From Leclercia adecarboxylata (GTDB lineage Bacteria; Pseudomonadota; Gammaproteobacteria; Enterobacterales; Enterobacteriaceae): a stretch of DNA of 64,000 nucleotides. A program made the position numbers and the translations under genes. The notes under the pieces were generated by a model, which ran no database searches, had not been told where the DNA came from, and was given only the letters and a program-made list of their open reading frames with translations. Positions within the stretch are counted from its first letter, which is position 1; every line of letters starts with the position of its first letter. The stretch is taken from NCBI RefSeq assembly GCF_023639785.1, contig NZ_CP098325.1:4030001-4094000 (forward strand). Direction: 5' to 3'. Below, piece after piece: positions 33,060 through 42,141 of the stretch.

Positions 33060-33365
33060 ATGTCAAAAGATACCACGTCAGACCATTTACGCGCTGAACT
33101 GAAGTCCCTGGCGGATACCCTGGAAGAGGTGCTGAGCTCCTCAAGCGACAAGTCGAAAGAAGAGCTGAGCAAACTGCGCCATAAAGCGGAGAAGGCCCTG
33201 CACGAAAGCCGCTACCGTCTGGGTGAAACCAGCGATGTGCTGGCGAAACAGACCCGTGAGGCCGCCGCGCGCGCTGATGAATACGTGCGTGAGAACCCGT
33301 GGGCCGGCGTGGGTATCGGTGCTGCGGTTGGCGTTGTCATCGGCATGCTGCTTACGCGACGCTAA
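33060..33365 (+). CDS. yqjD: DUF883/ElaB-family membrane-anchored ribosome-binding protein YqjD
   Basis: 101 residues, E. coli length. An amphipathic helical N-terminal region of about 75 residues is followed by the family tail motif YVRENPWAGVGIGAAVGVVI and a single C-terminal membrane helix ending in LLTRR. E. coli YqjD and its paralogues ElaB and YgaM tether ribosomes to the inner membrane in stationary phase. It ends 2 bp before the yqjE ATG. Confidence 0.95.
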   Translation: MSKDTTSDHLRAELKSLADTLEEVLSSSSDKSKEELSKLRHKAEKALHESRYRLGETSDVLAKQTREAAARADEYVRENPWAGVGIGAAVGVVIGMLLTRR

Positions 33366-33367
33366 TT

Positions 33368-33766
33368 ATGGAAGATTCACGTCAACCACAAGGACCCGCA
33401 AAAAACGTCCTCGGTATCGGACAGCGGATTTTAACCACACTTGTCGGCATCGCAGAGACGCGTATCCGACTGCTGGTGGTTGAACTGGAAGAAGAGAAAG
33501 CGAACCTCTTCCAGCTGCTACTGATGCTGGGGTTGACCATGCTCTTCGCCGCCTTTGGCCTGATGAGCCTGATGGTATTGATTATCTGGGCAGTCGATCC
33601 GCAGTATCGTCTTAACGTGATGATTGGCACCACCGTGGTGCTACTGCTTGCTGCCCTGATAGGGGGAATATGGACGATGCGTAAAGTGCGTCGCTCCACC
33701 CTGTTACATCATACCCGTAAGGAACTGGCCAACGATCGGTCGTTGCTGGAGGATGACAAAAAGTGA
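33368..33766 (+). CDS. yqjE: Phage-holin-superfamily (DUF1469) membrane protein YqjE
   Basis: 132 residues from ATG 33368; a longer frame upstream overlaps yqjD out of frame and is rejected. Two membrane hairpin helices (LLLMLGLTMLFAAFGLMSLM and LNVMIGTTVVLLLAALIGGI) with the family sequence IAETRIRLLVVELEEEKANL before them. Function unknown; conserved neighbour of yqjD and yqjK. Confidence 0.94.
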   Translation: MEDSRQPQGPAKNVLGIGQRILTTLVGIAETRIRLLVVELEEEKANLFQLLLMLGLTMLFAAFGLMSLMVLIIWAVDPQYRLNVMIGTTVVLLLAALIGGIWTMRKVRRSTLLHHTRKELANDRSLLEDDKK

Positions 33767-34077
33767 GCAGAAGCCGATCGGAACGTGAGCGAGAGAAAGC
33801 CTTCCTGCTGAGCCAGATCCAGCAGCAACGGCTTGATCTCTCTGCCGGCAGCCGTAACTGGCTGGAAGCGACGCAAAGCTACGATCGCGGATGGACTATG
33901 CTCCTCAACCTGCGCGCCTGGGCGCTGGTGGGCAGCAGTATCCTGGCGGTGAAGGCGGTTCGCCATCCGAACAGGCTGATCCGCTGGGCGCGCCGTGGCT
34001 TTGGTATCTGGAGCGCCTGGAAGCTGGTTAAAACCACCCTGACCCAGCAGCAGCTTCGCAAATCCGAAACGCACTGA
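33763..34077 (+). CDS. yqjK: YqjK-like family protein
   Basis: 104 residues from GTG 33763, overlapping the yqjE stop (GTGA), with GGAGGAT upstream. The Arg/Glu-rich N-terminus (MSRSRSEREREKAFLLSQIQ) is followed by LDLSAGSRNWLEATQSYDRG and a short hydrophobic stretch (AWALVGSSILAVKAV). Function unknown; last gene of the operon. Confidence 0.93.
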   Translation: MSRSRSEREREKAFLLSQIQQQRLDLSAGSRNWLEATQSYDRGWTMLLNLRAWALVGSSILAVKAVRHPNRLIRWARRGFGIWSAWKLVKTTLTQQQLRKSETH

Positions 34078-34095
34078 CGTCCGGCCTGCCATCAA

Positions 34096-34124
34096 AATAA
34101 AGCGCCTCAGGGCGCTTTATTTTT
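34096..34124 (+). terminator. Terminator of the yqjCDEK operon
   Basis: AATAAAGCGCC-TCAG-GGCGCTTTATT, an 11-bp stem, followed by TTT, 19 bp after the yqjK stop. Confidence 0.88.
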
Positions 34125-34295
34125 ACCTCCCTCTCCCCTTGCTCAATATCTTTGATAAAGATTGACAGTTTTCCTTGCTAACAATCGGCATTCACCCCGT
34201 TTATGATTCTCTCCATCGACAGCGAGACCGCGGCATCCGCCCGATTTTGCACAATAAAGAGTATTTACAGCCCAAGTGGTTCCCTGGAGAGTAAG

Positions 34296-34688
34296 ATGAA
34301 AAAATTAGAAGATGTTGGTGTACTGGTAGCGCGCGTTCTGATGCCAATCCTGTTTATTACTGCAGGCTGGGGCAAAATCGGTGGTTACGCCGGTACGCAG
34401 CAGTACATGGAAGCAATGGGCGTTCCGGGGTTCCTGCTGCCGTTAACCATTCTGCTTGAACTGGGTGGTGGTCTGGCAATTCTGTTCGGTTTCCTGACCC
34501 GCACTACCACGCTGTTCACCGCAGGCTTTACCCTGCTGACCGCATTCCTGTTCCACAGCAACTTTGCGGAAGGCGTGAACTCCCTGATGTTCATGAAAAA
34601 CCTGACCATCGCAGGCGGTTACCTGCTGCTGGCTATTACCGGCCCGGGTGCGTTCAGCATTGACCGCGTCCTGAATAAGAAGTGGTAA
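34296..34688 (+). CDS. yqjF: DoxX-family membrane protein YqjF
   Basis: 130 residues from ATG 34296 (ribosome site TGGAGAG). Four membrane helices; DoxX landmarks VARVLMPILFITAGWGKIGG, MEAMGVPGFLLPLTILLELG and FAEGVNSLMFMKNLTIAGGY. It is a quinone/redox-linked inner-membrane protein of unclear reaction; E. coli YqjF responds to aromatic compounds and electrophiles. It lies 65 bp before yqjG, with a terminator between. Confidence 0.94.
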   Translation: MKKLEDVGVLVARVLMPILFITAGWGKIGGYAGTQQYMEAMGVPGFLLPLTILLELGGGLAILFGFLTRTTTLFTAGFTLLTAFLFHSNFAEGVNSLMFMKNLTIAGGYLLLAITGPGAFSIDRVLNKKW

Positions 34689-34706
34689 GCACGCTATACT
34701 GAATCA

Positions 34707-34734
34707 AAAAGCGAGGAGATCTCTCCTCGCTTTT
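34707..34734 (+). terminator. Hairpin between yqjF and yqjG
   Basis: AAAAGCGAGGAGA-TC-TCTCCTCGCTTTT is a 13-bp stem. It ends just ahead of the yqjG ribosome site (AAGGAGGAA), so it can act as terminator or attenuator for yqjG. Confidence 0.8.
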
Positions 34735-34753
34735 GCTATCTAAGGAGGAATAA

Positions 34754-35740
34754 ATGGGACAACTCGTAGACGGCGTCTGGCAGGATACCTGGTATGACAC
34801 CAAATCAACCGGGGGACGTTTCAAACGTTCTGTTTCGGCATTCCGTAACTGGCTCACCGCCGACGGCGCGCCGGGCCCGAGTGGCGAAGGTGGCTTTGCG
34901 GCCGAAAAAGATCGTTATCACCTCTATGTTTCTCTCGCCTGTCCGTGGGCGCACCGTACCCTGATCGTCCGCGCCCTGAAGGGGCTGGAATCGCTGATCC
35001 CCGTTTCGGTGGTGCATCCACTGATGCTGGAGAACGGCTGGACCTTTGGCGACGACTTCCCGGCGGCGACCGGCGACTCGCTCTATCACCATGATTTTCT
35101 CTACCAGCTCTACCTGCGCGCCGATCCGCACTACACCGGCCGCGTTACCGTGCCGGTACTGTGGGACAAGAAAAATCAGACCATCGTCAGCAATGAGTCC
35201 GCCGAAATCATCCGCATGTTTAACACCGCGTTTGATGCTCAGGGTGCCCGGGCGGGCGATTACTATCCGCCAGCGCTGCGCGAAAAGATTGATGAGCTGA
35301 ATAGCTGGATCTACGACAACGTCAATAACGGCGTCTATAAGGCCGGTTTTGCCACCAGCCAGGAAGCCTATGATGAGGCCGTGACCAACGTCTTTAAGTC
35401 GCTGGAGCGTCTGGAGCAGATCCTGGGTCAGCACCGCTATCTTACCGGCGACCAGCTGACCGAAGCGGATATTCGTCTGTGGACCACGCTGGTGCGCTTT
35501 GACCCGGTTTACGTCACCCATTTCAAGTGCGACAAACACCGGATCAGCGATTACCTCAACCTGTACGGTTTCCTGCGCGACATTTATCAGATGCCAGGGA
35601 TCGCGGAAACGGTCGATTTTGACCACATCCGTAACCACTACTATCGCAGCCACAAAACCATCAATCCGACGGGCATTATTTCCATTGGCCCGTGGCAGGA
35701 TCTGAACGAGCCGCACGGACGCGACGTCCGCTTCGGCTAA
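34754..35740 (+). CDS. yqjG: Glutathionyl-hydroquinone reductase YqjG
   Basis: 328 residues, E. coli length. Xi-class glutathione transferase: the catalytic Cys lies in YVSLACPWAHRTLIVRALKG, near residue 63. The thioredoxin-like domain continues with GRVTVPVLWDKKNQTIVSNE, where the cis-Pro and the NESAEIIRMF glutathione site are found, and the all-helical C-terminal domain has LTGDQLTEADIRLWTTLVRF. It reduces glutathionyl-hydroquinones to hydroquinones. Strong AAGGAGG site upstream. Confidence 0.97.
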   Translation: MGQLVDGVWQDTWYDTKSTGGRFKRSVSAFRNWLTADGAPGPSGEGGFAAEKDRYHLYVSLACPWAHRTLIVRALKGLESLIPVSVVHPLMLENGWTFGDDFPAATGDSLYHHDFLYQLYLRADPHYTGRVTVPVLWDKKNQTIVSNESAEIIRMFNTAFDAQGARAGDYYPPALREKIDELNSWIYDNVNNGVYKAGFATSQEAYDEAVTNVFKSLERLEQILGQHRYLTGDQLTEADIRLWTTLVRFDPVYVTHFKCDKHRISDYLNLYGFLRDIYQMPGIAETVDFDHIRNHYYRSHKTINPTGIISIGPWQDLNEPHGRDVRFG

Positions 35741-35745
35741 GCCTC

Positions 35746-35769
35746 AGGGGCGCTGTTCCGGCGCCCTTT
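35746..35769 (+). terminator. Short hairpin after yqjG
   Basis: GGGCGC-TGTTCCG-GCGCCC followed by TTT, 8 bp past the stop; a modest terminator. Confidence 0.6.
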
Positions 35770-35845
35770 ACACCCCTTTATTCCCGTCTATGCTTTAGTG
35801 GATCGCTTAAAAAACAAGTGATTAATTGCTATTGAGGTCATAAAC

Positions 35846-36211
35846 ATGGACTGGTATCTGAAAGTTCTGCGAAATTATATTGGGTTTAAAGGTCGCGCCC
35901 GGCGCAAAGAGTTCTGGATGTTCACCCTGGTGAACTTCATTCTGATTTGTGTGCTGGGGTTAATCGACAAGATGCTGGGCTGGGAGCGGGCTGGCGGTGA
36001 AGGCATTCTGACCACCCTGTATGGCTTGCTGGTGCTGCTGCCCTCTTGGGCCGTGCTCTTTCGCCGTCTGCATGATACCGACCGAACGGCGTGGTGGCTG
36101 CTGCTGGTACTGATCCCGATCATCGGCTGGGTGATCATTCTGATCTTCAACTGCCAGCGCGGTACGGAAGGTGAAAACCGCTTTGGGCCGGATCCGTTGC
36201 TAAACAAATGA
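35846..36211 (+). CDS. yhaH: DUF805 inner-membrane protein YhaH
   Basis: 121 residues. Family start YLKVLRNYIGFKGRARRKEFWMF, then membrane helices (FILICVLGLIDKML, LTTLYGLLVLLPSWAVLF). The RRLHDTDRTAWWLLLVLIPI motif and the final NCQRGTEGENRFGPDP are hallmarks of DUF805. E. coli has YhaH and YhaI as paralogues; only one is present here. Function unknown. Confidence 0.94.
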   Translation: MDWYLKVLRNYIGFKGRARRKEFWMFTLVNFILICVLGLIDKMLGWERAGGEGILTTLYGLLVLLPSWAVLFRRLHDTDRTAWWLLLVLIPIIGWVIILIFNCQRGTEGENRFGPDPLLNK

Positions 36212-36214
36212 CAG

Positions 36215-36250
36215 ATTGCCCGGCAGCGCTGCGCTTGCCGGGCCTGCAAT
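36215..36250. repeat. REP element between yhaH and yhaJ
   Basis: ATTGCCCGGCAGCGC..GCTTGCCGGGCCTGCAAT forms a near-perfect long hairpin between convergent genes; ATTGC and GCAAT close its ends. Confidence 0.85.
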
Positions 36251-36251
36251 G

Positions 36252-37148
36252 CTATTTCTGGGTGAACAGCTTCTGGATCTCGCGCAAACACCAGGATTTG
36301 GCTTCGCCCATGCTGTCGCGGCGCCACGCCATAATGATATCCACTTCACTGGTGTACTCCGGGCTGACGACCCGCAGACGCCCTTCGGCAATATCTTTTT
36401 CGACAAACGGATAAGGCATGGTGGCCACGCCCAGTCCGGCCAGCAGCGCCTGGCGCTTATCTTCCAGCGTACTGACGGTGAGGCGCGGCTGTTTATCAAG
36501 CAGCTGAACGGTTAACACCGGACGCTCGCGGGCGGTATCGGCCACCGCCACGCCGCGGTATTTTACGCGGGTCACTTCAGACAGCGGCTCGGGTTCCTGA
36601 TGAATCGGGTGATCCGGTGCGGCGACATACACATTCATCACGGTATAGAGCTTGCGGGAGTTGATCTCCGACGAAGAGCGGAAGTGCATGTCCGGCGCAA
36701 TCACAATATCCGCCCGGCCCTGCTCCAGCCGCTCCCACGCCCCGGCGAGCACTTCGGTGATAATGGAAAGCTGGGTATTGGCTTTATCCGCCAGACGTTC
36801 CACCAGCGGGTAGAGCGCCGCGGTAGGCACCAGCGCTTCGGTCACCAGCGTCAGGTGCGTTTCCCAGCCGCGGGCCAGGGCTTCGGCATCGGTGGTCAGT
36901 TTATCCGCCGCCTCAAGCAACACGCGTCCGCGCTCCAGCAGCATTCGCCCGACGTTGGTGAATTTTGTTCGGTGACCGGAGCGGTCAAAGAGCACCACGT
37001 CCAGCTCTTCTTCCAGCTTCTGCATGGTGTAGCTCAGGGCAGATGGCACGCGCCCCAGTTCATCTGCTGCTGCAGCAAAGCTACCGCGACGGTCGATGGC
37101 GTCCATCACGCGCAGCGCTTCAAGGGTCAATGCTCTTTCTTTAGCCAT
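36252..37148 (-). CDS. yhaJ: LysR-type regulator YhaJ
   Basis: 298 residues. N-terminal LysR winged helix (LEALRVMDAIDRRGSFAAAA, ALSYTMQKLEEELDVVLFDR) and a two-lobe effector-binding domain (LSIITEVLAGAWERLEQGRA, ADIVIAPDMHF). E. coli YhaJ responds to aromatic breakdown products such as those of 2,4-dinitrotoluene and controls yqjF and yhaK. It is divergent from yhaK across 105 bp, supporting the same link here. Confidence 0.95.
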   Translation of the reverse strand: MAKERALTLEALRVMDAIDRRGSFAAAADELGRVPSALSYTMQKLEEELDVVLFDRSGHRTKFTNVGRMLLERGRVLLEAADKLTTDAEALARGWETHLTLVTEALVPTAALYPLVERLADKANTQLSIITEVLAGAWERLEQGRADIVIAPDMHFRSSSEINSRKLYTVMNVYVAAPDHPIHQEPEPLSEVTRVKYRGVAVADTARERPVLTVQLLDKQPRLTVSTLEDKRQALLAGLGVATMPYPFVEKDIAEGRLRVVSPEYTSEVDIIMAWRRDSMGEAKSWCLREIQKLFTQK

Positions 37149-37253
37149 GGCGTTCTCATTCAGGAAATTTGAACATACCGGGCAGAATATCTGGCTAACA
37201 ATGCAGCGTCCATACCTTTACCATTGTTTTAGTGTAAAGAGAGGTCAAGTTTT

Positions 37254-37955
37254 ATGATTACGACAAGAACAGCTAAACAGTGCGGACAAGCCGATTTCGG
37301 TTGGCTGCAGGCCCGCTACACCTTTTCCTTTGGACACTACTTTGACCCGAAACTGCTGGGCTATGCCTCTTTGCGTGTACTGAACCAGGAGGTGCTCGCG
37401 CCGGGGGCCTCGTTCCAGCCGCGTACCTATCCGAAAGTGGATATCCTGAACCTGATTCTTGAAGGCGAAGCAGAGTACCGCGACAGCGAGGGCAACCATG
37501 TCCAGGCGAAAGCCGGTGAAGCATTGCTGATAGCCACCCAGCCCGGCATCAGCTATAGCGAACATAACCTCAGCAAAGACAAGACGCTGACGCGTCTGCA
37601 GCTGTGGCTGGATGCCTGCCCGGAGCGGGAAAATCCGCTGCTGCAGAAAATCGATCTGCTGGATGCGAAACAGCAGCTGCTGGCCTCGCCGGATGGCAGT
37701 TCAGGTAGCCTGCAACTTCGTCAGCAGGTGTGGCTGCATCATATCGAGCTGGATAAAGGGGAGCGTCTGAGTTTTCAGCTGCACGGCCCGCGCGCCTACC
37801 TGCAATCTATTCACGGTACGGTTCATGCGCAGACGCCAGCAGAGGAGCGCGAAGCGCTGACCTGTGGGGATGGGGCGTTTATCCGCGACGAGGCGAATAT
37901 CACCCTGGTGGCCGACACGCCGCTCCGCGCGCTGCTGATTGATTTGCCGGTGTAA
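37254..37955 (+). CDS. yhaK: Pirin-like bicupin YhaK
   Basis: 233 residues, E. coli length. Pirin N-terminal domain (MITTRTAKQCGQADFGWLQA, FSFGHYFDPKLLGYASLRVL, DILNLILEGEAEYRDSEGN) and the quercetinase-like C-terminal cupin (VWLHHIELDKGERLSFQLHG). The pirin metal-site pattern is partly altered (ILNLILEG for the usual HP/HE repeats), as in E. coli YhaK, which is redox-sensitive rather than a proven quercetinase. Probably controlled by YhaJ. Confidence 0.95.
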   Translation: MITTRTAKQCGQADFGWLQARYTFSFGHYFDPKLLGYASLRVLNQEVLAPGASFQPRTYPKVDILNLILEGEAEYRDSEGNHVQAKAGEALLIATQPGISYSEHNLSKDKTLTRLQLWLDACPERENPLLQKIDLLDAKQQLLASPDGSSGSLQLRQQVWLHHIELDKGERLSFQLHGPRAYLQSIHGTVHAQTPAEEREALTCGDGAFIRDEANITLVADTPLRALLIDLPV

Positions 37956-37958
37956 CAG

Positions 37959-37988
37959 ACGGCCTCTCCTTCTACAGGGAGAGGCCGT
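37959..37988. terminator. Hairpin between convergent yhaK and cyuA
   Basis: ACGGCCTCTCC-TTCTACAG-GGAGAGGCCGT, an 11-bp stem directly after the yhaK stop and 5 bp before the cyuA stop. It has no strong T run but is well placed for both genes. Confidence 0.6.
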
Positions 37989-37992
37989 GATT

Positions 37993-39297
37993 TCAGGATG
38001 CTTTCTCCGCCATGATCTCAATGATCTGTTGATCGGTTGCCTGCATCGAACGGCATGCCAGCGAGCACAGATTGGCGATGGACTGTTCCACATCGTGCGC
38101 AACTATCCCTTCGTTGCCGGTCACGGCGCAATCATCAAGCGCCATCATTACCGACTTCCAGGCGCTTGCCACGCTGGTTGACACCTTCATAGCACAGCTG
38201 TTGGCTGCTCCATCACAGATCATACCGCTGACGTCGCCAATCATACTGCTTATCGCCATCGAGACAGACTTATAGCGCCCGTCCAGTAGCCATGCCATAC
38301 CTGCCGCCGCCCCCATGGCTGCGGTCGTTGCAGCGCACAACGCCGACAGGCGGGGAAGCTGGTAATGGATATAGATTGCCGACAGGTGCGAAAGCATCAG
38401 CGCCCGCGCCAGTTTTTCCTCATCAGCCTTGAGATATTCCGCCACGACCAGGACAGGCATCGTTGCAGCGATCCCCTGATTACCCGAGCCGGAATTGCTC
38501 ATGGCAGGCAGTGTCGCACCGCCCATGCGGGCATCTGACGCGGCGCTGGTGCGGATGATAATTTCCGAGCCCAGACTCTGGTCGATAAAGCCACGCGCCC
38601 GCTGTTTTTGCAATGTCGCGCCAATATGGAGCCCCCACTTGCCGGTTAATCCCTCGCGGGAGAGCGCGTCGTTCAGTCGCCCGGCTTCCAGGATAAAACG
38701 GATGGCGAAAAATGGAACCTGCTCAACGAACTCCATGATCTGCGACAGCGACGTGCCCGACAGCATCTTCAGCGGATCGTCGTCAGCGCATTGCGGTTGT
38801 TCATCCAGCATAAAGCGGGTTTCGCCCTGATAGCCGATCTGCACGACCCGCGTATGCCCTCCCGCAATGGTGACGCTTGCCGATTCCGCCCCGGCATAAA
38901 CAATGGCGCGGGAATAGAGGATTTCGTCGCAGGGCTGTTGCAGTTTTACCTGCACCTTTCCTGCCGCCAGTAACGCTTTAGCGCGGGTAATCGCCTCGGA
39001 TGAAGCATCCTTTAAAACCTCCAGCCCGCCCCGGGGGTTGCCACCAATCGCACCCAGCGCAGCCGCAACAGGCAGACCGACCATTCCGGTACCTGGCACC
39101 GTCACGCCCAGGCCATTTTTCATTAAATTCGGTGAAACCCATGCCTCAATGTGCGTAATTTCTCCGGTTAACTGTTCAGCCGCGATGGCACAAGCCAGCG
39201 CCAGCGAAACAGGTTCTGTACATCCCAGGGCAGGTTTAACCTCCTCCTGCACCGCGTGAATAAACAGATTCCACAAAGGGTTTATTTGCTCAGACAT
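37993..39297 (-). CDS. cyuA: L-cysteine desulfidase CyuA (YhaM)
   Basis: 434 residues, matching E. coli YhaM/CyuA along its whole length ([99 protein letters not shown]). The Cys of ALGCTEP and of [10 protein letters not shown] fit the ligands of the oxygen-labile 4Fe-4S cluster that binds cysteine and splits it to pyruvate, ammonia and sulfide. Operon with cyuP 21 bp upstream. Confidence 0.96.
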   Translation of the reverse strand: MSEQINPLWNLFIHAVQEEVKPALGCTEPVSLALACAIAAEQLTGEITHIEAWVSPNLMKNGLGVTVPGTGMVGLPVAAALGAIGGNPRGGLEVLKDASSEAITRAKALLAAGKVQVKLQQPCDEILYSRAIVYAGAESASVTIAGGHTRVVQIGYQGETRFMLDEQPQCADDDPLKMLSGTSLSQIMEFVEQVPFFAIRFILEAGRLNDALSREGLTGKWGLHIGATLQKQRARGFIDQSLGSEIIIRTSAASDARMGGATLPAMSNSGSGNQGIAATMPVLVVAEYLKADEEKLARALMLSHLSAIYIHYQLPRLSALCAATTAAMGAAAGMAWLLDGRYKSVSMAISSMIGDVSGMICDGAANSCAMKVSTSVASAWKSVMMALDDCAVTGNEGIVAHDVEQSIANLCSLACRSMQATDQQIIEIMAEKAS

Positions 39298-39318
39298 CGT
39301 TACGACCTTTATTGCACA

Positions 39319-40650
39319 TCAGGAAAAAGCAAGGAAAGGAGAAACACAAAGCAGTAGTCCGGTGATTATAATAATGACCAGCGACACGCCTTTGTATTTA
39401 TGCAGCGCGGGGACTTTGTAGACCAGCCACGCCGGAATTAAACAGCCCACCATGCCAAAAATAGGGCTGCAGATAGAGGTGAAACTCAGCACAGGAGCGT
39501 TTAGTACAATGGCGCTCCAGGCAAGCAGGATGGCAAATACCATAATGCCGCGCTGAACGGTGGATTCGTTAATTTTATCCGCTGGCAGTTTGCGGCGCAG
39601 GATATTCATCACGATGCCCTGCGTCGCTTCGCGAAAACCGAGATAGACGCCAAAGAAAGCCGTCATCACGGCGAAGATGTTCAGAATAACGCTGACGATT
39701 TTTACCCAACCGGCACCATCACCGCTAATAAACTGCGCGGCAATTGCCAGGGCGGAAATATTCTGCTCATAGGCTTTGACCGCTTCCTCATGCCCCATCG
39801 CCAGGGTAAAAGAGACCGCATAGAAGAAGACCGTGACAAACAGAATACCAAACGCGATATTCATTGCCCGCAAAGCCTTATAGCGTGCCACCTCGATCGA
39901 TTTTGAACGCGAACGATAGGAGATCACCATTGGGCTAAGCGTCTGGATAAACAGAATGGATGTCAGGGTAAACGGCAGCGTAATAATGGCGTTCTTGATC
40001 AGCAGCCCCATCGGCGGCAGTGCGCCAACGTTATAGAGATGCCACATGCCAATCATCGATACACCCAGAGCCGCTACCACCAGCAGTTTGGTAAGCACCA
40101 TCAGGCTTGATACTTTAAACAGCAGTTTTTCACCCCGGGAAGAGATCGCCACCAGAATACAGATCAGTAATAAGCCGTAGAAAGGGTTTTCTGACAGCAA
40201 GCCATCCGTCACGCCAAAGGTATGCAGATAAGAGGCGCTGTCGTTAGTGATGGCCGTGGAATAAACAAACATCCAGATAACCAGCATGACAAAATAGAGC
40301 GCCCCTAAAAGAATGCCCCAGTTTTTACCCAGATAACCGCTAATAACGCTCGGGTAATCTTTGCACTCCTTTGATTCCGCCAGCGTATTGATAAAAAGCC
40401 GCTGGAACAGATACATCGCCGGATAACCAATAATGGACGAGAGCAAAAAAACCCACAGCCCCATTAATCCCACCTGAACCGGCAGAAAAACAATTCCTGC
40501 CCCAATGGCCATACCGATACTCATGATGACCCAACCGGTATCATTACTGTCGAATTTAATCGCTTCCCGCCATTCACTCTCACTCATTCCAGCCCGTCTT
40601 GCCGCCGGGGAATCTTTCACAATCACGTTATTATTTGTTGCCGTATCCAT
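39319..40650 (-). CDS. cyuP: Cysteine/serine transporter CyuP (YhaO, HAAAP family)
   Basis: 443 residues, E. coli YhaO length. Hydroxy/aromatic amino acid permease family with about eleven helices: DTGWVIMSIGMAIGAGIVFL is the conserved first helix, LPFTLTSILFIQTLSPMVIS the middle, and FFGVYLGFREATQGIVMNIL near the end. In E. coli it imports cysteine (and D-serine) for CyuA under anaerobic conditions, activated by the Lrp-type regulator CyuR, whose gene is not in this window. Confidence 0.95.
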   Translation of the reverse strand: MDTATNNNVIVKDSPAARRAGMSESEWREAIKFDSNDTGWVIMSIGMAIGAGIVFLPVQVGLMGLWVFLLSSIIGYPAMYLFQRLFINTLAESKECKDYPSVISGYLGKNWGILLGALYFVMLVIWMFVYSTAITNDSASYLHTFGVTDGLLSENPFYGLLLICILVAISSRGEKLLFKVSSLMVLTKLLVVAALGVSMIGMWHLYNVGALPPMGLLIKNAIITLPFTLTSILFIQTLSPMVISYRSRSKSIEVARYKALRAMNIAFGILFVTVFFYAVSFTLAMGHEEAVKAYEQNISALAIAAQFISGDGAGWVKIVSVILNIFAVMTAFFGVYLGFREATQGIVMNILRRKLPADKINESTVQRGIMVFAILLAWSAIVLNAPVLSFTSICSPIFGMVGCLIPAWLVYKVPALHKYKGVSLVIIIITGLLLCVSPFLAFS

Positions 40651-40784
40651 TAGGCTCTCGCTTATTTTGTAGGGTAGACACTTATTTTTATGGGTATCCG
40701 CTCATCAGCGATAATGAGTCAGAGAAGTACAGGCGTTTGTTATTGGAATGGAAATATCATATCGGGAGAGGAAGAGAAAAAAGT

Positions 40785-40799
40785 CACAATATTATTGTG
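40785..40799. promoter_or_regulatory. Perfect palindrome upstream of cyuP, candidate CyuR site
   Basis: CACAATA-T-TATTGTG is a perfect 15-bp palindrome 135 bp upstream of the cyuP start, in an otherwise gene-free AT-rich gap (40651-40886). Lrp/AsnC regulators such as CyuR bind dyads of this size. The assignment is inference. Confidence 0.4.
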
Positions 40800-40886
40800 G
40801 TCTTTCGCTGTTCAGAGAAAAAATTACCCCTTTTAGTCACAAAAATGACTCAACTTTCTCTTTGTGACGCACTTCAAGAAATTATA

Positions 40887-40906
40887 AACCCGCACAGGGG
40901 CGGGTT
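40887..40906 (-). terminator. Terminator of the Spy-like gene
   Basis: On the minus strand a GC stem AACCCGC / GCGGGTT is followed by TATAATTTC, 26 bp after the stop of the downstream-facing gene. Confidence 0.65.
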
Positions 40907-40932
40907 CAGATTATCTGGCTGGAGACGACAGC

Positions 40933-41343
40933 TTACTGGCTCAACGCCTGGGCGATCTGTGAGCGTACCTCGGCGCGCTGTTCCGGGGTCAGAATCTGGC
41001 TGACATCGAAGTAATATTTCACGCGATAGTAACGCGCCTGCTCCTCAATGTGGCCGATGGCAGCCAGCTGGCCTTTCACCGCTTTCTCATCCCATTTACC
41101 GGAATGGATCACGTCGATCAAGGCGCCATTTTTCACGTCGCTGGTTGGGATCTTACTGACGTTTTCTTCCAGCTGCTGGTGCAGAGCCTTAATCTTCGCG
41201 GTCTGTTCGCTGCTGAGTTTTAGCTGCTGCACGACAGGATCCTGGGCAGGCTGCGGCGCGGTTGTCACCTCTGCAGCCTGTGCCACGCCAGCAAAGCCTG
41301 TCAGCGAGGCCGTTAACAGCGCGATACGGAACATCTTTTTCAT
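40933..41343 (-). CDS. Spy/CpxP-like periplasmic LTxxQ-motif protein
   Basis: 136 residues. Signal peptide 1-23 (MKKMFRIALLTASLTGFAGV, cut after AQA). The mature chain is helical, with LKLSSEQTAKIKALHQQLEE and the terminal LTPEQRAEVRSQI, two LTxxQ-like motifs as in Spy and CpxP chaperones, but the overall sequence is distinct from both. The central GALIDVIHSGKWDEKAVKGQ fits the cradle helices. Possible ATP-independent periplasmic chaperone or stress sensor. Ribosome site AAGGATTGTGAG. Not in this place in E. coli K-12; monocistronic, with its own terminator. Confidence 0.8.
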   Translation of the reverse strand: MKKMFRIALLTASLTGFAGVAQAAEVTTAPQPAQDPVVQQLKLSSEQTAKIKALHQQLEENVSKIPTSDVKNGALIDVIHSGKWDEKAVKGQLAAIGHIEEQARYYRVKYYFDVSQILTPEQRAEVRSQIAQALSQ

Positions 41344-41499
41344 CTCACAATCCTTAATTATCTGTCAGGGAAGAACCCGGGGAGTATTTTGCAATTGCGG
41401 ATGAGGATCTGTGAGGAAGTATATATACATTTTTGTAGGTAAAGGCCGTGGGCGCTGAGCACGAAGAGCACCATGACAATAGCGTGAAATGTGCCCGTA

Positions 41500-42141
41500 C
41501 TAAAAGTCATGCGGCAGGGTTCTGTCGATTGAAATCAGCTTCCCTTTCTTGACGGTAATGTATTGTCCTTCCTTTAATTCTGCGAGTACCCGAAAGACAT
41601 AACTTCTGGAAAGATTAGTCCTGCGAATGATAAAGTTCGCAATCCCCTCATTTTCCTGGGTGTTCACGGTTCTTCTGTAAAGATAGCGTCGTAACATGGC
41701 TTTGATAGTGTGATAGCCAGAATCCGTTCTTCTTTCGACATGAACATCTAAAGTTACAATAAGCATATAGGAAAGAATTGTCGCCAGCTCTTTCATATAA
41801 CTCGAAGATGTGTCGAAAAATATCCGTTCAAAATCATCATAACTTATTTGTAATATTTTTGCGGCAGTAAGCGTCATATAGTTAAAGGAGATGACCGGGC
41901 ACAGATGCTCCAGAAGACCGATGGGCATATATTCGATGGTGGTGCCAATGATTCTGGGATCTTCATCCATCGCGATTGATAATACGCCTTCTGCAACATA
42001 ATAAATTGAACCGGGTTCTATAATAAGCGGTTCATTTGCGTTGAGGGTAAAATTTTTCGCACAAGAAATAACTTCTGTCTGATGTTTATTAAGCTCAAGA
42101 GTCCTGTAATGCTCATGAATTTTTTCAAAGACAAACTGCAT
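41500..42141 (-). CDS. IprA/YaiV-like winged-helix transcriptional regulator
   Basis: 213 residues. N-terminal cyclic-nucleotide-binding-like barrel without a clear cAMP phosphate pocket (CAKNFTLNANEPLIIEPGSI, EGVLSIAMDEDPRIIGTTIE). C-terminal winged helix of the Crp/Fnr type (GIANFIIRRTNLSRSYVFRV, LAELKEGQYITVKKGKLISI). This arrangement is that of the IprA/YaiV family of enterobacterial regulators, linked in Salmonella and E. coli to oxidative stress. The coding sequence is AT-richer than its neighbours, suggesting acquisition. It is divergent from the DUF1254 pair, its most likely target. Confidence 0.75.
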   Translation of the reverse strand: MQFVFEKIHEHYRTLELNKHQTEVISCAKNFTLNANEPLIIEPGSIYYVAEGVLSIAMDEDPRIIGTTIEYMPIGLLEHLCPVISFNYMTLTAAKILQISYDDFERIFFDTSSSYMKELATILSYMLIVTLDVHVERRTDSGYHTIKAMLRRYLYRRTVNTQENEGIANFIIRRTNLSRSYVFRVLAELKEGQYITVKKGKLISIDRTLPHDF

